In this document: in pieces, positions 12,057 through 25,400 of the stretch
Numbering within the stretch: the first letter of the stretch is position 1
How the letters are laid out: each line of letters begins with the position of its first letter
NCBI RefSeq assembly: GCF_000264905.1
Contig: NW_006763132.1
Coordinates: 3,040,023 to 3,104,022, forward strand
Length of the DNA stretch: 64,000 nucleotides
Direction: 5' to 3'
Source: Stereum hirsutum FP-91666 SS1
Taxonomy: Eukaryota > Basidiomycota > Agaricomycetes > Russulales > Stereaceae
Position numbers and translations under genes: made by a program
Notes under the pieces: generated by a model
What the model saw: the letters and a program-made list of their open reading frames with translations, nothing else
Databases searched by the model: none
What the model was told of the DNA's origin: nothing

Positions 12057-13148
12057 TGCGAGAGGTGGCGAGTGGGTACGAGGGCAGGGCTGATGAGGGC
12101 AGGGCGAGTTGGGATCAAAGCCAGCGAGCGAGCAGCCGTTCGAGAGCTGGAATATATAAGCAGAGCAGGCCACACCAACCACAACCGGAGACAGCTTCCG
12201 TGAGAACATCCAATCCTCCCAGCGGCGTCTCACTCGGCCCAGCAGGGACCCCGGACGCACCCCTCCAAGCGCACTTCCATCCGCCTGCCTTTCGGGGCGG
12301 CGCTACCACCGACAACTCTCAGTCCTTGCACCGCCCAGGCGCTTGCGCACTCGCCGGCTCCTCGGCTCTCGCAGGCACCAACGCTGTGGGTCCATCCTTT
12401 ATTACAGACGCCCTCCCATTCGCTCTCGCCTTCCGACCGAGCGAGTGCTCCTCCGCCACCAGCGGACTATCCAACTGCGTCCTCCTTCCCTGCGTCCCAT
12501 CCGATGCCGTCCCCTCCCCTCCGTTCTCTCCCCATTAGGCTACAGTACATTACCAGTCACCCCATCAAATATCCGTCGTCGTATTACTCTCTCTAGCTGC
12601 ATCACTCAGATCCCACATCAGCCCACAATAGATTGCATTCAGTTGCATCCTTTCCCGCGCGCCTATCGCACCGTTTCCTTCTTCAGCAACAACGCCTTCT
12701 GAACGTCCTCCATCTTTTTCAGTCTTCCGTTCGTGCACGAGTGGCAGCGGGTGGCGAATGACGAGTGGCGAACACATGTCCATTGTCTTCATCCCGTCGG
12801 ACACATTTCATATGTACATGATCGTCGCAACCTACCTTTCGCCAAAGTCCCCTCTATACGCACTCGACGTCATTACTGTCATCTTACTCTGCTCGACCGA
12901 TCGAACGAGTTCGGAAGACGTACGTCGACGGCAGGAATCAAGAAATGGTCAACCCCCTCGCTATGACTCAGTATACTATACAAAAATTTCATTCCTTGCT
13001 TCCCTAATCGCCGTGACAATAACTCAGGGTAGAGCACTCACGAGCGAATAAGTATAAAGTATTCGGAGGGGACTGGGGGGGGTAAGAGGTAAGATAATCG
13101 AGAGGAGGGAGAACGGTGACGCGAGCCGAATCGTAGAATCGCAGAAAG

Positions 13149-13205
13149 GAAGAGTGAGGATGGAAGAGTGAGGATGGAAGATAGAGGATGGAAGATAGAG
13201 GAAGG
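13149..13205. repeat. Short tandem repeat, GAGTGAGGATGGAAGA type
   Basis: About four imperfect 14-16-bp purine-rich units in tandem (GAGTGAGGATGGAA then GATAGAGGATGGAA). Confidence 0.85.
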
Positions 13206-13625
13206 ATATACTTAGGCCTGGTATGGATGGACGTGGACGACGACGGCGAGTGCGAGAAGAACGAAGTCGATGGTATGATTAGGGGTAGTATGAACAACGG
13301 AACGAAGAACAAAAAGAAAACGAAACGGAGAAAGAAGAAAAACGATCCACACCACAGTTGGGTTACTAAGAAACGTAAAATATAAACAACCAAGACACAA
13401 ACGATCCAGATGCCGTCGGACGACGAATCAAGGCAGACTGACTCCCTGACAATGACAAAGACAAAGACAGAGACGAGTAAGAGAAAAAAGGAAAAAAAGG
13501 AAAAAGGCAAACCCATCGACAAACCACGATGATGCTCTCGCTAGCCGATTATCCATCGCTGACCTCTCCAGTCCGACAAAACCCTGATGGCATGCTAGGT
13601 GTCCGACCGTCAAACGCTCCGCATC

Positions 13626-13656
13626 ATCAACAATCAACAATCAACAATCAACAATC
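13626..13656. repeat. AACAATC short tandem repeat
   Basis: About four and a half copies of the 7-bp unit AACAATC in tandem, within the 3' flank of the PH-domain gene. Confidence 0.85.
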
Positions 13657-13877
13657 AGCTCAGCTCAGCCTCCAGCCTTTTGTATCCCCACATAGACGCC
13701 CACGTCCACCGTCCAGTTCGAAAATCCCAACTCCAACTCCGACTGCATCTCCTTCAAAGCGTCCGCTTGTCGATCCACTGACACGCACACGCTAAACCCC
13801 TATCACCGATCCCTATCTCCTCTTCCCCCTCCCCATCCTCCCTTCCTCTCTTCACTCCCTAGCTCTTCCTCGGCCCA

Positions 13878-16371
13878 CTACGACTGCGCAAACACCCCCG
13901 ACCCTCCCCTCCTCCCCTCCGTCGCCGACGCCGAAAAACTCCCCACCGAACTCTCCTCCCTAATCGGCGTCTGCGGACTAAACGCGCTCCCGCTCATCCC
14001 CCCACTCAAACTCACCTTTCTCCCCCCTCTCGATCCTAATCCTGCTCCTGCTCCTATCGTTGTGCTCCCAGCCTGAGAGATCCCAGACCCCGATCCAGAG
14101 CCAGAGCCTGTAGATGCGCTCTGCCCATGCCCATATCCATGGCCACTGTCCAACCCACCCGAAGGTGTTGAACTCAAAGCCTGAGCCTGAGCCTGAGCAG
14201 CCTGAGTCTTCGACTGCACATTCCCGGGCACACCCCCCGCCTCGCTCCGTCTCGCGATCAACGCCTTAACCGCGCTCAACCACTTTATCTCTTCTTCTTC
14301 GCTCGGGGCGCAGAGTAACAACGTCCGTTTCGTCGTCACGATCTTAAACGTGAAATTATCGTGCTCTGCGCCACTTTGTCCCAATGACGACGGGTCCATG
14401 TCTTCCATATTATTAGCCGTACGTGCGTTATTTGCCGTGCCGGTGGTGGTGTGATTGTTGGTGTATTGAGAGGCGGAGGCGGTGGGAATGGTGTGTGGAG
14501 GAGATGTGATGGGTGGAGAGAGCGGGTTCGAGCTGGAGGTGGTGATGCGCGAGGAGGGCGTGTGGGCGTGTGAGTGGTTGTGGGTGGGTAGGTCGTATTC
14601 GAACGCGTCGAGGATCTGGGAGAGAGGGATCTGGCGGTGCGGTTTCGTGTCCTGTATACCATACCATACCATACCAATATACCACACGAACGTCAATCTG
14701 TGTGCGCAGAGGGCTAGGAAGGGAACGCACCATATGACTCCCGGAATACATCAACTTCTCCCCATTCAAGACGAACCACCTCTTCCTCCAATTCCTCCTC
14801 TTCGATCCACATTTCATCACATACCCAGAAACGACCGCCTTACCCCCACTGATCCCGCTCCCACCACCACCACCACCACCTCCACCACCACCCACACCAG
14901 CACTAATCGCACTCCCACCACCCACCGTGTTCATATTCGACGGCGACGACGACGTCCCATACATCCTCCTCGCGTTCGGCGACGCGTCGTCCGATTCCGA
15001 CGACGTCACACCACCACCGAGCTGCGACGGCGGACTAGGCGTGAGCGGCATCGGGACGTCGTTACCTCTCTGCTGTTGCCCACCACCATACTGATCCCTC
15101 GATCCCTGTCTCCTCGGTATCGGAATCGGTCCCGCCGCCGTCCTCCCACCACCCACACTTATCCCTCCCGGCCCTCCTCCCGTGGCACCCTCACCCCCTC
15201 CTGCTGCTGCTGCTGCTGCTGCTCCACCACCACCCACAGTCCTAACACTCCCCTCCACCGAATTCTGCGTACTAGTCGCCACGAGCACCTCCATCGCCTC
15301 CCTGATCGCGGCCACCCAGGCCAACATCTCCATGTGCGATTCGGCCTGGAGGTAGAACGTGCGCGCGTTGCTCACGACGCCGAACGTGTTGTCGTGTTTT
15401 TTGAGCTCGACGGGCGTGCATGAGTGGACTTCGGTGAGGTCGAGGAGCCGGTGGAGTTTGTATTCTGCGGAATCTTTGTAGTAGGCGAGGTGGGCGGGGC
15501 GGAGGACGAACCAGCGGCGTTTCCAGGTCTAGAAAGTTGTTGATCGGCATGAAATGGCGCGGGGGGGTCCAGTGTTACGTCGTTGAGTAGGTAGCGAGAT
15601 GGTGGCAGAGGTGTAAGAGAGAGAGATGAAAAGCAAAAGTGGGAACCCCAGTCAGGCTTTTTACCGCTCTTCGACGCAAGAATGAATGGAATAAAAATGA
15701 AATCTTGCACCAACCTTTCTCCTCTCTCCCTTCTTCCAAAGATACCCCGCCTTAATATCCTTCCCTCCCTCCCTACTCAAACTCGCGCTATCCCTCCCAT
15801 TCCCCGCGGCTCTCCATCCTTCACCACGCTCGCCCTCCTCCTCCTCTTCGTCGTCCGAATCGCCGCCCCCGATCGCGCGGCCCGAGGTCTCGTCGTTGTG
15901 TCGTTCTTTGATGGGCCCGAGCGGGGGTTGGGTCGAGTTCGGGTTGGAGGGATGCGCGGAGAGTTTGGACGGCGTTGGGGGCCCGGAGAGAGAGGGTGGG
16001 GCGCCTGTGATGTGAAGCGAGGGTGGAAGTTGTTGGTAGTACTCTGGGGAGAAAACGGAGTCGGAGTCGGACTCTGTGCCTGCGTTTGGGGTGGGGATCT
16101 AGATACACAATACACCATACACCATGCGCCGTATCCAAGCGTAGTACACAATCACACAAATAGACCGACGAACGAGCGTGCGGATAGATGAACAAGAGAC
16201 GGGAGAGAGATCAGGCACTGAAACGAGCGAAAGACGTGTAGAGCGATTTGATCAAGCACTCACCTTTGGTCTCGCAGCGGAATGAAGAGACAGTTTACGA
16301 TGTATCTCCTGTGGAGTCGGCGGCGCGACAGGCGTCGGGATCGCCTGCTGTGCTGGAGGATGCGACGACAT
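13878..16371 (-). CDS. Tandem PH-domain protein
   Basis: Likely a phosphoinositide-binding membrane adaptor. Four exons fit in phase: 16371-16264, 16098-15715, 15528-14731 and 14651-13878, giving 687 residues. The first PH domain begins near residue 152 (KAGYLWKKGERRK), crosses the intron at 15715/15528 (TWKRRWFVLRPAHLAYYKD) and ends near 245 with the C-terminal helix around WVAAIREAMEVL. The second begins near residue 396 (GYVMKCGSKRRNWRKRWFVL). It is interrupted by a Ser/Thr/Pro/His-rich insert of about 75 residues, then completes at FTFKIVTTKRTLLLCAPSEE and IKWLSAVKALIA. The linkers are rich in Gly, Ala and Ser, with runs of Ala and Gly, and an acidic DSDDEEEEEGE stretch precedes the first PH. 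The basic residues around the first strands suit lipid binding, but I cannot name an orthologue. Confidence 0.87.
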
Positions 16372-19300
16372 CTTCGCCTAATATTATGTTGATGGCTCTT
16401 GCTTTGCTTTATTAAAACCTGCGGATGTGTTCTGGTTCAATCGATAGCGAAGTCGTCTGCGATATCGAGAGAGACAAGCCAAGATAGATGTCGGGCAAAA
16501 GAGAAGATATCTAAGGAGGGCTGAAAGCCAAGGCAAGGCGGCTCTCCACAATCGACGGCCGTGACGACGCTAGAGCCAGCGATCACCGTTCCTCGAGCAG
16601 CCCTTGCTTTCCACATCCGCTCGGCCGTCACCGGTGCGTCACTCTGTCACTTTGTCACCCTTGTCGCGTCACCGTGACAGACAGCGCCACACCGCGTCTG
16701 ACTCGAGCCTCGAGGTGTGGCCCCGGGACGTGGGGGATCTGCACGAACTCCGAACTCCTACAGCTGTACTTGGGTCAACGATTTCGAAGAATTCTTTCAT
16801 ACGATCGAGCCGTAAGTTCGTCCTCATATTTCGAGAGCGCAGGAGCGTCTATCGGGAGGCTCAAAATTATGCGCTTGCATGCTGCTGTAAGGGTGCTCTT
16901 GGGACATGGACGCAAGCGCTGTGCAGGCTCTGATTCTGGGATCGATAGCCTGGATGCGGCTGTGCCACACCCGCACGCCCACACATGCACTGGTACGGCT
17001 GTACGCTTTGAAGTTCTATGTTCGAATCCATCCGTTCATTTGTGTGCGTGTTCGCAGAAGAAGTTTAAAGTGCGGATGGCGAGAATCTGTGGATCGGAGG
17101 CGGTACGGGTGCAAGTGTGTAGGTATGTAATGAACGAAGTGCAGAGATATGTTCGATTGAGAAGGTCTTGTACACAGACAGTGGTGGAAAGGGAGGATCG
17201 ACTTTTGGACGAATACATGAGCTCATACCAGGAATGCAGAGTATCAGGAATAAAGTCGGGCGCTCAACTCGACCGACATCTACATACCTGTTATTGTCAA
17301 TGCGGGGAACAAAGACTCGATCAGATACGGGACAAGTAATCACTCCAGCTCCAACTCCATCTTCTCCCGTATAAGTATCCTCAAATGTATACCATCGCAC
17401 CCCATCCGCACCGCAAATACTTCACTTCATAGGTATTACTGTGATGTGTTCTTCAAGTTACTGTAATACAACACGGTCCTTCACCGCCTCCGACAATAGC
17501 GGAGATCAAAAAAAAGACGGTCTTGTACGTGCTCGAGCTTGGTTTGGAACATTCTTCTGATATTGATACGCCGCACCCGCTGTTGGCTGGTATATTTGTA
17601 GCGATCATTGATACTGATTCAGCAGCGTAAGTCCTTCATGGTCATCTCGTCTTAGTTGTAGCTCCGCGACGAGGCAGAGGCCGGAAGAACGAAGCGGTTT
17701 GAAGGAGAGACGTACCCAGTTCCCAAACAACGGATCCGCTCGAACATCCCACACGAGCTCAAAGCTCTGAGTAGACAAATCACGTCCAAAAGGCAAAGAC
17801 AACTTGAAAGCCAGACATGATCTCCGCGAACGCAACGAGAACTAGACAAAGATTCCCGGTAAAAACGACAAGCGCCTCGACACATGAACTGGACACGAGC
17901 CAGCCATGCCATTGACAGGTACTACAGCTGTACCTGTATCAGCTACTTATGGAAGACGATATGTTTAGAATGTGGTCACTGCCGCGTTTGCATCGAGGCA
18001 ATGCTATAGACCTCGCTGGGTCACAAGTCCAGACAGGTCATGGGTGTACCGTGAATCTGTGGTATGTTATACCTCGATACAAAACATCACACGAGCGTAT
18101 GTTCAAGCCAAGGCAACTTCGAGCTATAAGATTTAAAGCAGTCGCAAATATTCAACTGGAGAACAGAGGTGGCAGCAGTGTGAGACCATCATACCCGTTC
18201 CAGCACCCCATCTCCGATCTAAACATACCCAAGAACGGACCACCCAAGCCGAGAGCACAAAACTCTTGAATCGGGCACGATGCACATTTGACAAGATTGG
18301 AATGGTGGTGGCATCCGCATGATGATGCAAACGCCCGTGCTCGTCGCAGCCGCGGAGAGCGCCTCCGCCTCACTCTATGATAGCTATGTAGCCTTCGGCC
18401 TCACCAGACTAGCCTCAATCCAAACACATGCCATATTTCACAGTCAATGCATCACATCCGCTATCCGCCAGTCCTCCGGGCCCCACCTCTATCTTCTGGG
18501 CTGAAAAGGTTCAGGGCAGCAGCCAAGAGGGACTGAAGACTCAAGAGAGAGTAAACAATACATACGAAGAGCGGCGCCTAGTCCGATGTGTGGCCGAGTC
18601 AAACTAAGATTAGGAACACAAGATTGGAAGACGCGGCAAAATATTGGCAAAGTTCACCAAGTCTCGAGCGAGGGAAGCACGAACTTGTGCAGATCCTATA
18701 ATGACACGGCGCTCCGACGACAGCGCGGTAGACCTGCCGAGAGGCACAAGAGATTTTCTTGAGATTCGTTGCCAGCTGAGTACGGCTGAGGACTAGCCAG
18801 AAAAGCGTGCGTGTAAGCCAATGAGTAGTTCGCCGTCTGTGTCATGCCAGAAGAGTGCTACGCCACACGTCTTTCGAGCTCAAGAAAGAGAGTTCAACAG
18901 TTCGTACGAAGGAGAATGCTCGGACGAGCCGGCGACATGACCGGTGGCGTAGCCTACACGGTTCTGCTCTCGAAAGCGCCGGTGGGGTCTGGTAGGGTTT
19001 GCAGTTGCAGTTATGAACGAATGCAAGTCCACGGAGGTCGTTTCTATTTCCTTCCAATCAATCGTCGCGGGCCCTTGCCTCGAGAATCAAGCTCAGACCG
19101 GAAGCAGTGAGCGCTCCACACGCCCTCCGTCGGACGAAGGAAGGAAGGAGATTTGAAAGAAGACTGAAGTGGGGAGAGGAAGGAGACCCCGGATACCCTA
19201 CAGTTGCCCGGCTCAGACGCGCAAGCGGGGTATTGTCTGTATGCCGAGCGCGCGGGATATAGACGCTCTTCATTCCACGGGCCGCCTCGGTGAGAAGAAT

Positions 19301-21838
19301 CGTACTCAGTCGTGTTTGGTAATTATGCAAGATGGTTGTGGTAAGTTGTGAGGAATGCAGGATGGACGGCAAGACGAGGTGAGCTTGAGAACTTGGTGGG
19401 GTGCGGGATGAAAGATGAGGATCTAAAGGAAACGAGGCTAGATTGGAAGGGAAAGAAAGAGGATGCCGAAAAAGTTTAAGTACGCGAGACATACACGTGT
19501 CGACACGGGTCCACAGTGGTCCACAATCGGTACATATAGCCAGCATAAGTACCTGTGGATCATGATATCCTCGATAGAATAGGGTTTCAGGGGACGGCGA
19601 ATAGGTGAGTCTATCTGACAGAAGAATGGAAGCGCCCGGTACGACAAGCCTGAGAGGAACACCGTTCGTGTGTCATTCAGAAATAAACCTTGGGAGACGT
19701 CAAGATGGGAGGAAGCAGACGAATAGACTAAGGGTGATAGGAGTTTGTGACCGTCCGCGAAGGCTGAGCCGCCACCGGTACCATGAGGAGAAGGAGAGGG
19801 ACCGTTGGGTTCTTCGCGCAGGACTGGGATGACTGGAGAGCGGGAACGAGGATGCGGTCTCGAGCGAGATGAATCCGAGGAAGCATTCGAAGGACACGGA
19901 GGACAGGCTGACTGCGGGAGGTGGAGGCACGGAGGAGTCAGTGCAGGTCACTGGACAAAATTCGGTGCGTCATCCGGTCCTTGGGTGTCTTGTTGGTTCG
20001 TGGCTTGGGCTTCTGGTTTCTCTCAGAAGACGTCGATAGCTGGATCTGATGTTCCGACGAGGATGGTCCAGGCTGAGTGGCACGAACGAAGGCTACAATC
20101 GGGTGGCGGAAAGGTTTGATCGCAGTGAGGCCGTATCGCCGACTCCGCCCCAATTGCATGTGGACTCCGCGAGGGAACTCAGTCTGAAATAGCCATGGAG
20201 ATGAAGAAACAAAAGGTGAGTTGATAGCGTTCATTCGGTGGATAATAGGATATGCTATCGTGCTTTATAATCGCCTCTGCCACAGCTTTGAGCTCGCGCA
20301 TAGACAACTATCACAGCCCGAACGCAAGGTTCAAGCTCAGAATGAACTTCGGTACCATCGCGATAAGCGCTGAAACACCGAGGCGCCCTGAGCACTCACT
20401 TCAAGTTGCCCCTGGCTCTGTATGCAGTGCACACACCTACAGGCCAATAGCTGTACGAACGCGTGCCCAGAACGACGAAGCTCCCCTCAATTGCTTTTGT
20501 GCTTCTTTCCTCTCATGAAGCCACTGGTATCAAGAGGAAAAAACACGGGATATGCCCAAGAAGCGTTAGCGCCGGGCGGCGAAGACGTAACAGGACAGAG
20601 AGAGAAACACAAGCGCACACATGTAGTGCTCGAAGCCGAAGTAGGCCCCCAAAGACCAGTGCTTCGTCCACGAGTCCATGCAGGCAGCCCCTGTGCCGCT
20701 GAGAGAACCGAGAACAAAGCGAGTCAGGTTGGGCCGAACCGGCGATTGCGAAGCAGCGCTTACGCGGATGTGAAGCTTTGAAGATTGGATGGGCACGATT
20801 GGTGAGGATTGAAGACGGGTACGGCAGAAGTGAGGAGAAGAGCTGGTTGTGGCTCTTTCTTCACATGGATCGTCATCGGGTGTGAAGTTGGGTAGACGGG
20901 AGGAGTTCTGACGCCGGACTGGAGTGTGGGTCTAATGCTATGTTTCGAGATGGATAGACGGTTCGGCGCTTCGCAGTCTCCAAATGTTGAGGAGAGGTGA
21001 TGGTGGTCAAGAGAGTTATGAGATGGTTTGGTGTGTCAGATGAAGCAGCCGAGTGTTTGTCAGTTCGTGGTACGATGGGGTCTTGATTTAGATCACGCTT
21101 AGTGTATCATCAAAAAAAAAGGAGAAGAGAACTGAGGGAAAATTCACCGAAAGAGTCGACAGGGAATCAAGCCACAACTCATAGCCTCTCATTGCACCAT
21201 TTAGGGTAAGTTGATAAGCTGTCACTTGAGCGGTTTCCCTGGGGCATTCATCAACGGAGATGATGCTGAAAATGTACTAGTTTCTAACGAGCGCAAAGGG
21301 GTACGGAAAGAGATCTTCACGCTCGATAGATCACCGTCGCCTGGTAAGTAAATATCTAATTAATATGCGGCTGTTTGATGGGCTGGACTTACCGTATCTG
21401 TGCATATGCAGCTGAGTTACGCTTGCTTGTCCACAAGACAACAAATGAGCGTGCCGAGCCCAGGGTCACGACCGTCGTCGTTCATTTGGAGAGAAAATTT
21501 CGCGGAGGCACATCACGGTCGAAGCGAGAGTATTAGAGTAATAAAGAGTGAGGGAAGGGCAAACATTGTACGTCTCCTGGTCATCGAGTTCGGTATTTTG
21601 GAGGTCTACTGTATAGTGAACAGTGATGACTGCCTCCCTCGATCTTTGATTCTGGACTTCGAGGCTATATGTTGGGCGTTCATGAACAAGTTCAACGACG
21701 AGTCGCTGTGGCCCGGGTGGCACCCAATGCGCTGGACAAACGTGGATTGACGTAATCAATCAACTGAAAGCCCTGTTCACCTTTGGGGAAAACAAGCTCG
21801 CATCCCCATCGATTTATCCATCCTCGCCCAACACCATC
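16372..21838. other. 5.5-kb gene desert
   Basis: This lies between the 5' ends of the minus-strand PH-domain gene and the plus-strand ACBP gene. Short open frames are scattered on both strands, but none has recognisable motifs or can be spliced into a longer frame. I see no tRNA, 5S rRNA or terminal repeats. The last few hundred bases must contain the ACBP promoter. It could be decayed mobile-element sequence or non-coding transcription units; the sequence alone does not decide. Confidence 0.5.
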
Positions 21839-22460
21839 ATGTCTCAAGCAAAGTTCGACAAGGCCGTCAGCATCGTCCAGAGCCTTCCTAAGGACGGTCC
21901 TATCAAGCCATCGCAGAACGAGCAGCTTTACGTGAGCTTGTATCAGTATCATTTTGTGCAAAGGCTATTCTGACGGAGGATGGGGCAACAGTTCTACTCA
22001 TACTATAAGCAGGGTGTGTAATATTCTTATCTAGCCAGCGATACGACTGACTAACGTGAGGGACATAGCTACCATTGGTGATGTGAATACCGCCCGTCCA
22101 GGTCTGATGGACTTCACCGGAAAGGCAAAGTGGTGCGTGCCAATGTGGTTGTCTCGTTCACGATTTGTATCAGCTACTTATTCCGATAATGCGGGCCTCA
22201 GGGACGCGTGGAAAGGTGTCGAGGGGACGTCCAAGGAGGACGCCCAGGCCAAATACGTCGAGAAACTCCTCGAGGTGCGTCTACGCTTTGACTCGATGCT
22301 CGTCACTGGACATGAGACGCGCCTTTCCTCTGCCGACGTCCTTTTCGGCGCTGATGGTTGTCGATCGCTGACTGTTCCTTGATTTTGTCGCCCATAGATC
22401 TTGAAGAAGGCTGACACCGATGAGGCCAAGGCCTTCGTCGCTGAGATCGAGGCTGCTTGA
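21839..22460 (+). CDS. ACB1: Acyl-CoA-binding protein
   Basis: Small cytosolic carrier that binds medium- and long-chain acyl-CoA esters and feeds them to lipid synthesis and membrane trafficking. Five exons splice in phase: 21839-21931, 21992-22013 (22 nt), 22069-22132, 22202-22274 and 22398-22460, giving 104 residues, slightly longer than the usual 86-90. The ACBP fold is complete: FDKAVSIVQSLPKDGPIKPS for helix 1 and the following loop, LYFYSYYKQATIGDVNTARPG with the Y-x-x-Y-K-Q-A-T ligand-binding block, then GKAKWDAWKGVEGTSKEDA, and a C-terminal helix with YVEKLLEILKKA. The gene is alone between two gene-poor stretches. The symbol follows the yeast orthologue. Confidence 0.95.
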
Positions 22461-25400
22461 TTTCCGGTGAATTTATACGCGGACTTATGGCCCCGGTTAT
22501 GCGTCCAGTGTAAGCGCTTCGAACGAAGATGTATCGGTAGGAAGTTCGTGAATGCACAGCTGTACGTTTGTATGTTCGTTGGATGAAAATCAACTCTTGC
22601 TTTCATTGACGGTGATGGACGGTCCTGTCGATTCCTCGGATTCGCGCGCCACAAAACCTTTGGCTTGGCCGTACGTTCGCCACAATGGGGTCATCACCAG
22701 TTCTCCTCGGCAATACCTGTGGCAATGGTCGCAGCAGTGTCTTTTGCAATAGCTTCTTGATGCGGCCTGCAATGTCTGTGTTATGTCTTCCCGACCGCTC
22801 TCCACTTTATTTTTCCCGCAATCGCCGCAACTGTAGGCCTGATGATCATGCTGCGTCGTTGACTAATGATTGCGCCTTCTCCTCTTCGCACACGGAGCAT
22901 GATGTGGCGACGATATCAAGAGACTGGCAGTCAACTTTGTCTTCGTATCTGTCACAGCAAACCCCTGTACCGAAGTACAAGTGAGTAAGCCCGCGACCTA
23001 TTCTTGCATACGAGCGTCATGTAGCTGACGCTGAAGATTGGTGGTTCCGTCAGCGCCGGTCATCTCACCTCGATGGAGCTCAGATCATCCGTGGCTCAGC
23101 GCTCAGCCACAAGCAGGCAAGCATATCCTATTCTCGACGGGGGATCCAGCTGTCATTCTTCGTCCCCATTTGCGTGTCATGCCCGAACAAAGAGGACCGC
23201 GATCATTCGATGCACCAACTGTATTCTCCCGTATCAATGCCACCCTGTTGGTCTCTTTGTTCTCAGTCGGCGCTTGATTTTGACCGACCTACGTACTCGC
23301 TGTACAGTGATGCGGTGGCAGAGGGTCTGCCTGTCTTGTGTACGGTTCATTTATGTCCACCAGCCGATCACAGAGGTGAATGCTGTAACGGCGATGTCGA
23401 CCCTTTGGCTCGCGAATGAGATGCACGGTGATTGAGAAGCACGTTCGTCTGAGGAAGTTGCACGTCCCGCCTGGTCACTTACTCGCTTTGAACCTCATGA
23501 TCACTCTAGCCGCACTCCTTAAAGCTGTTTCCTTGATACCGGCAGTCGTATGACTCTATCAGCCTAATTGAATATTCTCTGCCAAGAGACTACGGCATAG
23601 GCAACTTATCACACGACGCAAATGCAGCTGTCCTTGTTGACAGCGACGGCGGTGGCGTATCGTATCGTATCGTGCAGTGGTCAGGGTGTAGCTCGTACCG
23701 AATCGTTTGCGATAAATACTTCCCACTCACTCCATATTCAGTGACTGACGGTCCATTTCTTTCATCCAGATCTGACGAAGGTTTGACCGCAACATGTAAT
23801 AAACCTCGAGGCGGGCATAGTTCTCAGGTCCACCGAGCCGTGCCACCTCTGGCACGGCAGCCATATGTTCTCGAAATCGATGACACCGGGAGCACTTCTA
23901 CCAACACGGGCCGTTTGGGAATGTGTGGCGAGGCTACATTGTGTCCTCACGTTCTGTCAGCTCGGTCCACTACGGTACCCAGTGATGCGACTGCGACGAG
24001 TCTTACGATACAACGCGGAGGCTAGGCTGTCGACATTGCACAAGTGGGTAGGCAGGGCGTGCGTCCGTATCTCCAATAGGGAACTGTCAATTAATGATAA
24101 CATTGACCCTTCAGGTCTATCGAGCCATCCTCTCCAAAGAAGCATCCATAAATCGCATAGGTGCTCTAGGGTGCCGCCTGTTCTTCGAGATCCTCGAGGT
24201 CTTGCCACTGTGCGGTAGGTTTTTCTGCGTCACAAACTTTTGCACGGAACACTTAGGCCGGCCTCTGAAGTCTGCCATACGCTATCGCACCAGAAATTAT
24301 GTCTGACCAGCCGGACCTCAGGCATCAGGTTCGCTAGAAAATCCTGAGACTCGACTCAATCATGCTGCCAGCTGTGCGCATTAGGAAAGGTCACCAAACG
24401 GTAACATCATTGTTCTAATTATCTCCATTGTATTGGACATTCGGACCTCAGGCCCTGCCTATACTCTGCCTGTAGCACGACCCATCTGATAGAACTCTTT
24501 CTATGTTTTGCTAATACAGTACTCGGCCCGTCTAGGAGGAAGCAACGCTGTTTATGGCTACTACACGACCATGCCGACCTCTAGAAGCATCGTCACTTCG
24601 ATTACTACTAGTGGTCCCCTGGTTCGGCGGTGCCACCGTTGTGACATTTCACAACAATTCGCCGATGGACCACCTAAAGGCCGACGCCACTGATATCAAC
24701 AGCGGACGCTACTCTTACTCTCAAACTTCAAACACTTAACCGAGTTTTGAGGCTTTATTCACTTTGTGCTCATAGAGTTTCACGTACGTCTTTGGCGCTG
24801 ACGGCATTTTGCCCTCTAGATGCATCTCATCCTCGAAGGCAGAGGACTAGAGTTATATTGCGCAAACGCATTCGGCATGGTACGAAGGTGCGTACAACTG
24901 TTCGGCGTATGTCTACTATAGCTTGTGACTTGTGAGCCGAAATCTCGTCATATGCGTATATGCACAAGTGCATACTTCCACAAATGGACGCTTCCATGTT
25001 CCATGCCTCCCCCACACCCTGACGCCTGTCTCCTAAGAGGCTTCATTTCTTCCAAGCATCTCCTCGTCGAACTCGGCTCGGTCGAAGTTCCCATTCAAGC
25101 TCAGCGAAGAAGTCAGACGTGTGGTCGAGACCCCACGACGGCCCCGCGACGGCGGTTTCTTGACAGCAAGGGTATACTAGAAGCCTCATCAATGTGTTAG
25201 ACAGCAATGAATCATGATGTACGGACCACACTGCCAGCCTCAAGTTCAGCCCCATGGCGCGGTAATGCACTAGCCCGAGAACGGTCTCGACGACCAGGAG
25301 TTAGGCGATGCAGGTAGGATTCAGCTGTGGTAATATGTTTGATCTCGACTGGGTATCGCGGTGAGTTTCGCTTCTATGAAGGTTGGGAATGAAATATTGA

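Larger units (their letters stand above)
12057..13877. other. Intergenic between two minus-strand genes
   Basis: This is upstream of the transcription factor and downstream of the PH-domain gene. It should contain the factor's promoter and 5' leader and the PH gene's 3' UTR. Simple repeats occur at 13149-13205 (GGATGGAAGA-type units) and at about 13626-13656 (AACAATC units). Several open frames cross the region, but none has family-like sequence or splice structure. Confidence 0.55.

Noticed and set aside
14482..15423. 313-codon plus-strand frame over the PH-domain gene
   Set aside because: Antisense shadow; the minus strand encodes clear PH-domain blocks with correct splice phase.
17010..17030. 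tRNA B-box-like GTTCGAATCC
   Set aside because: No matching A box, acceptor stem or tRNA-sized fold around it.
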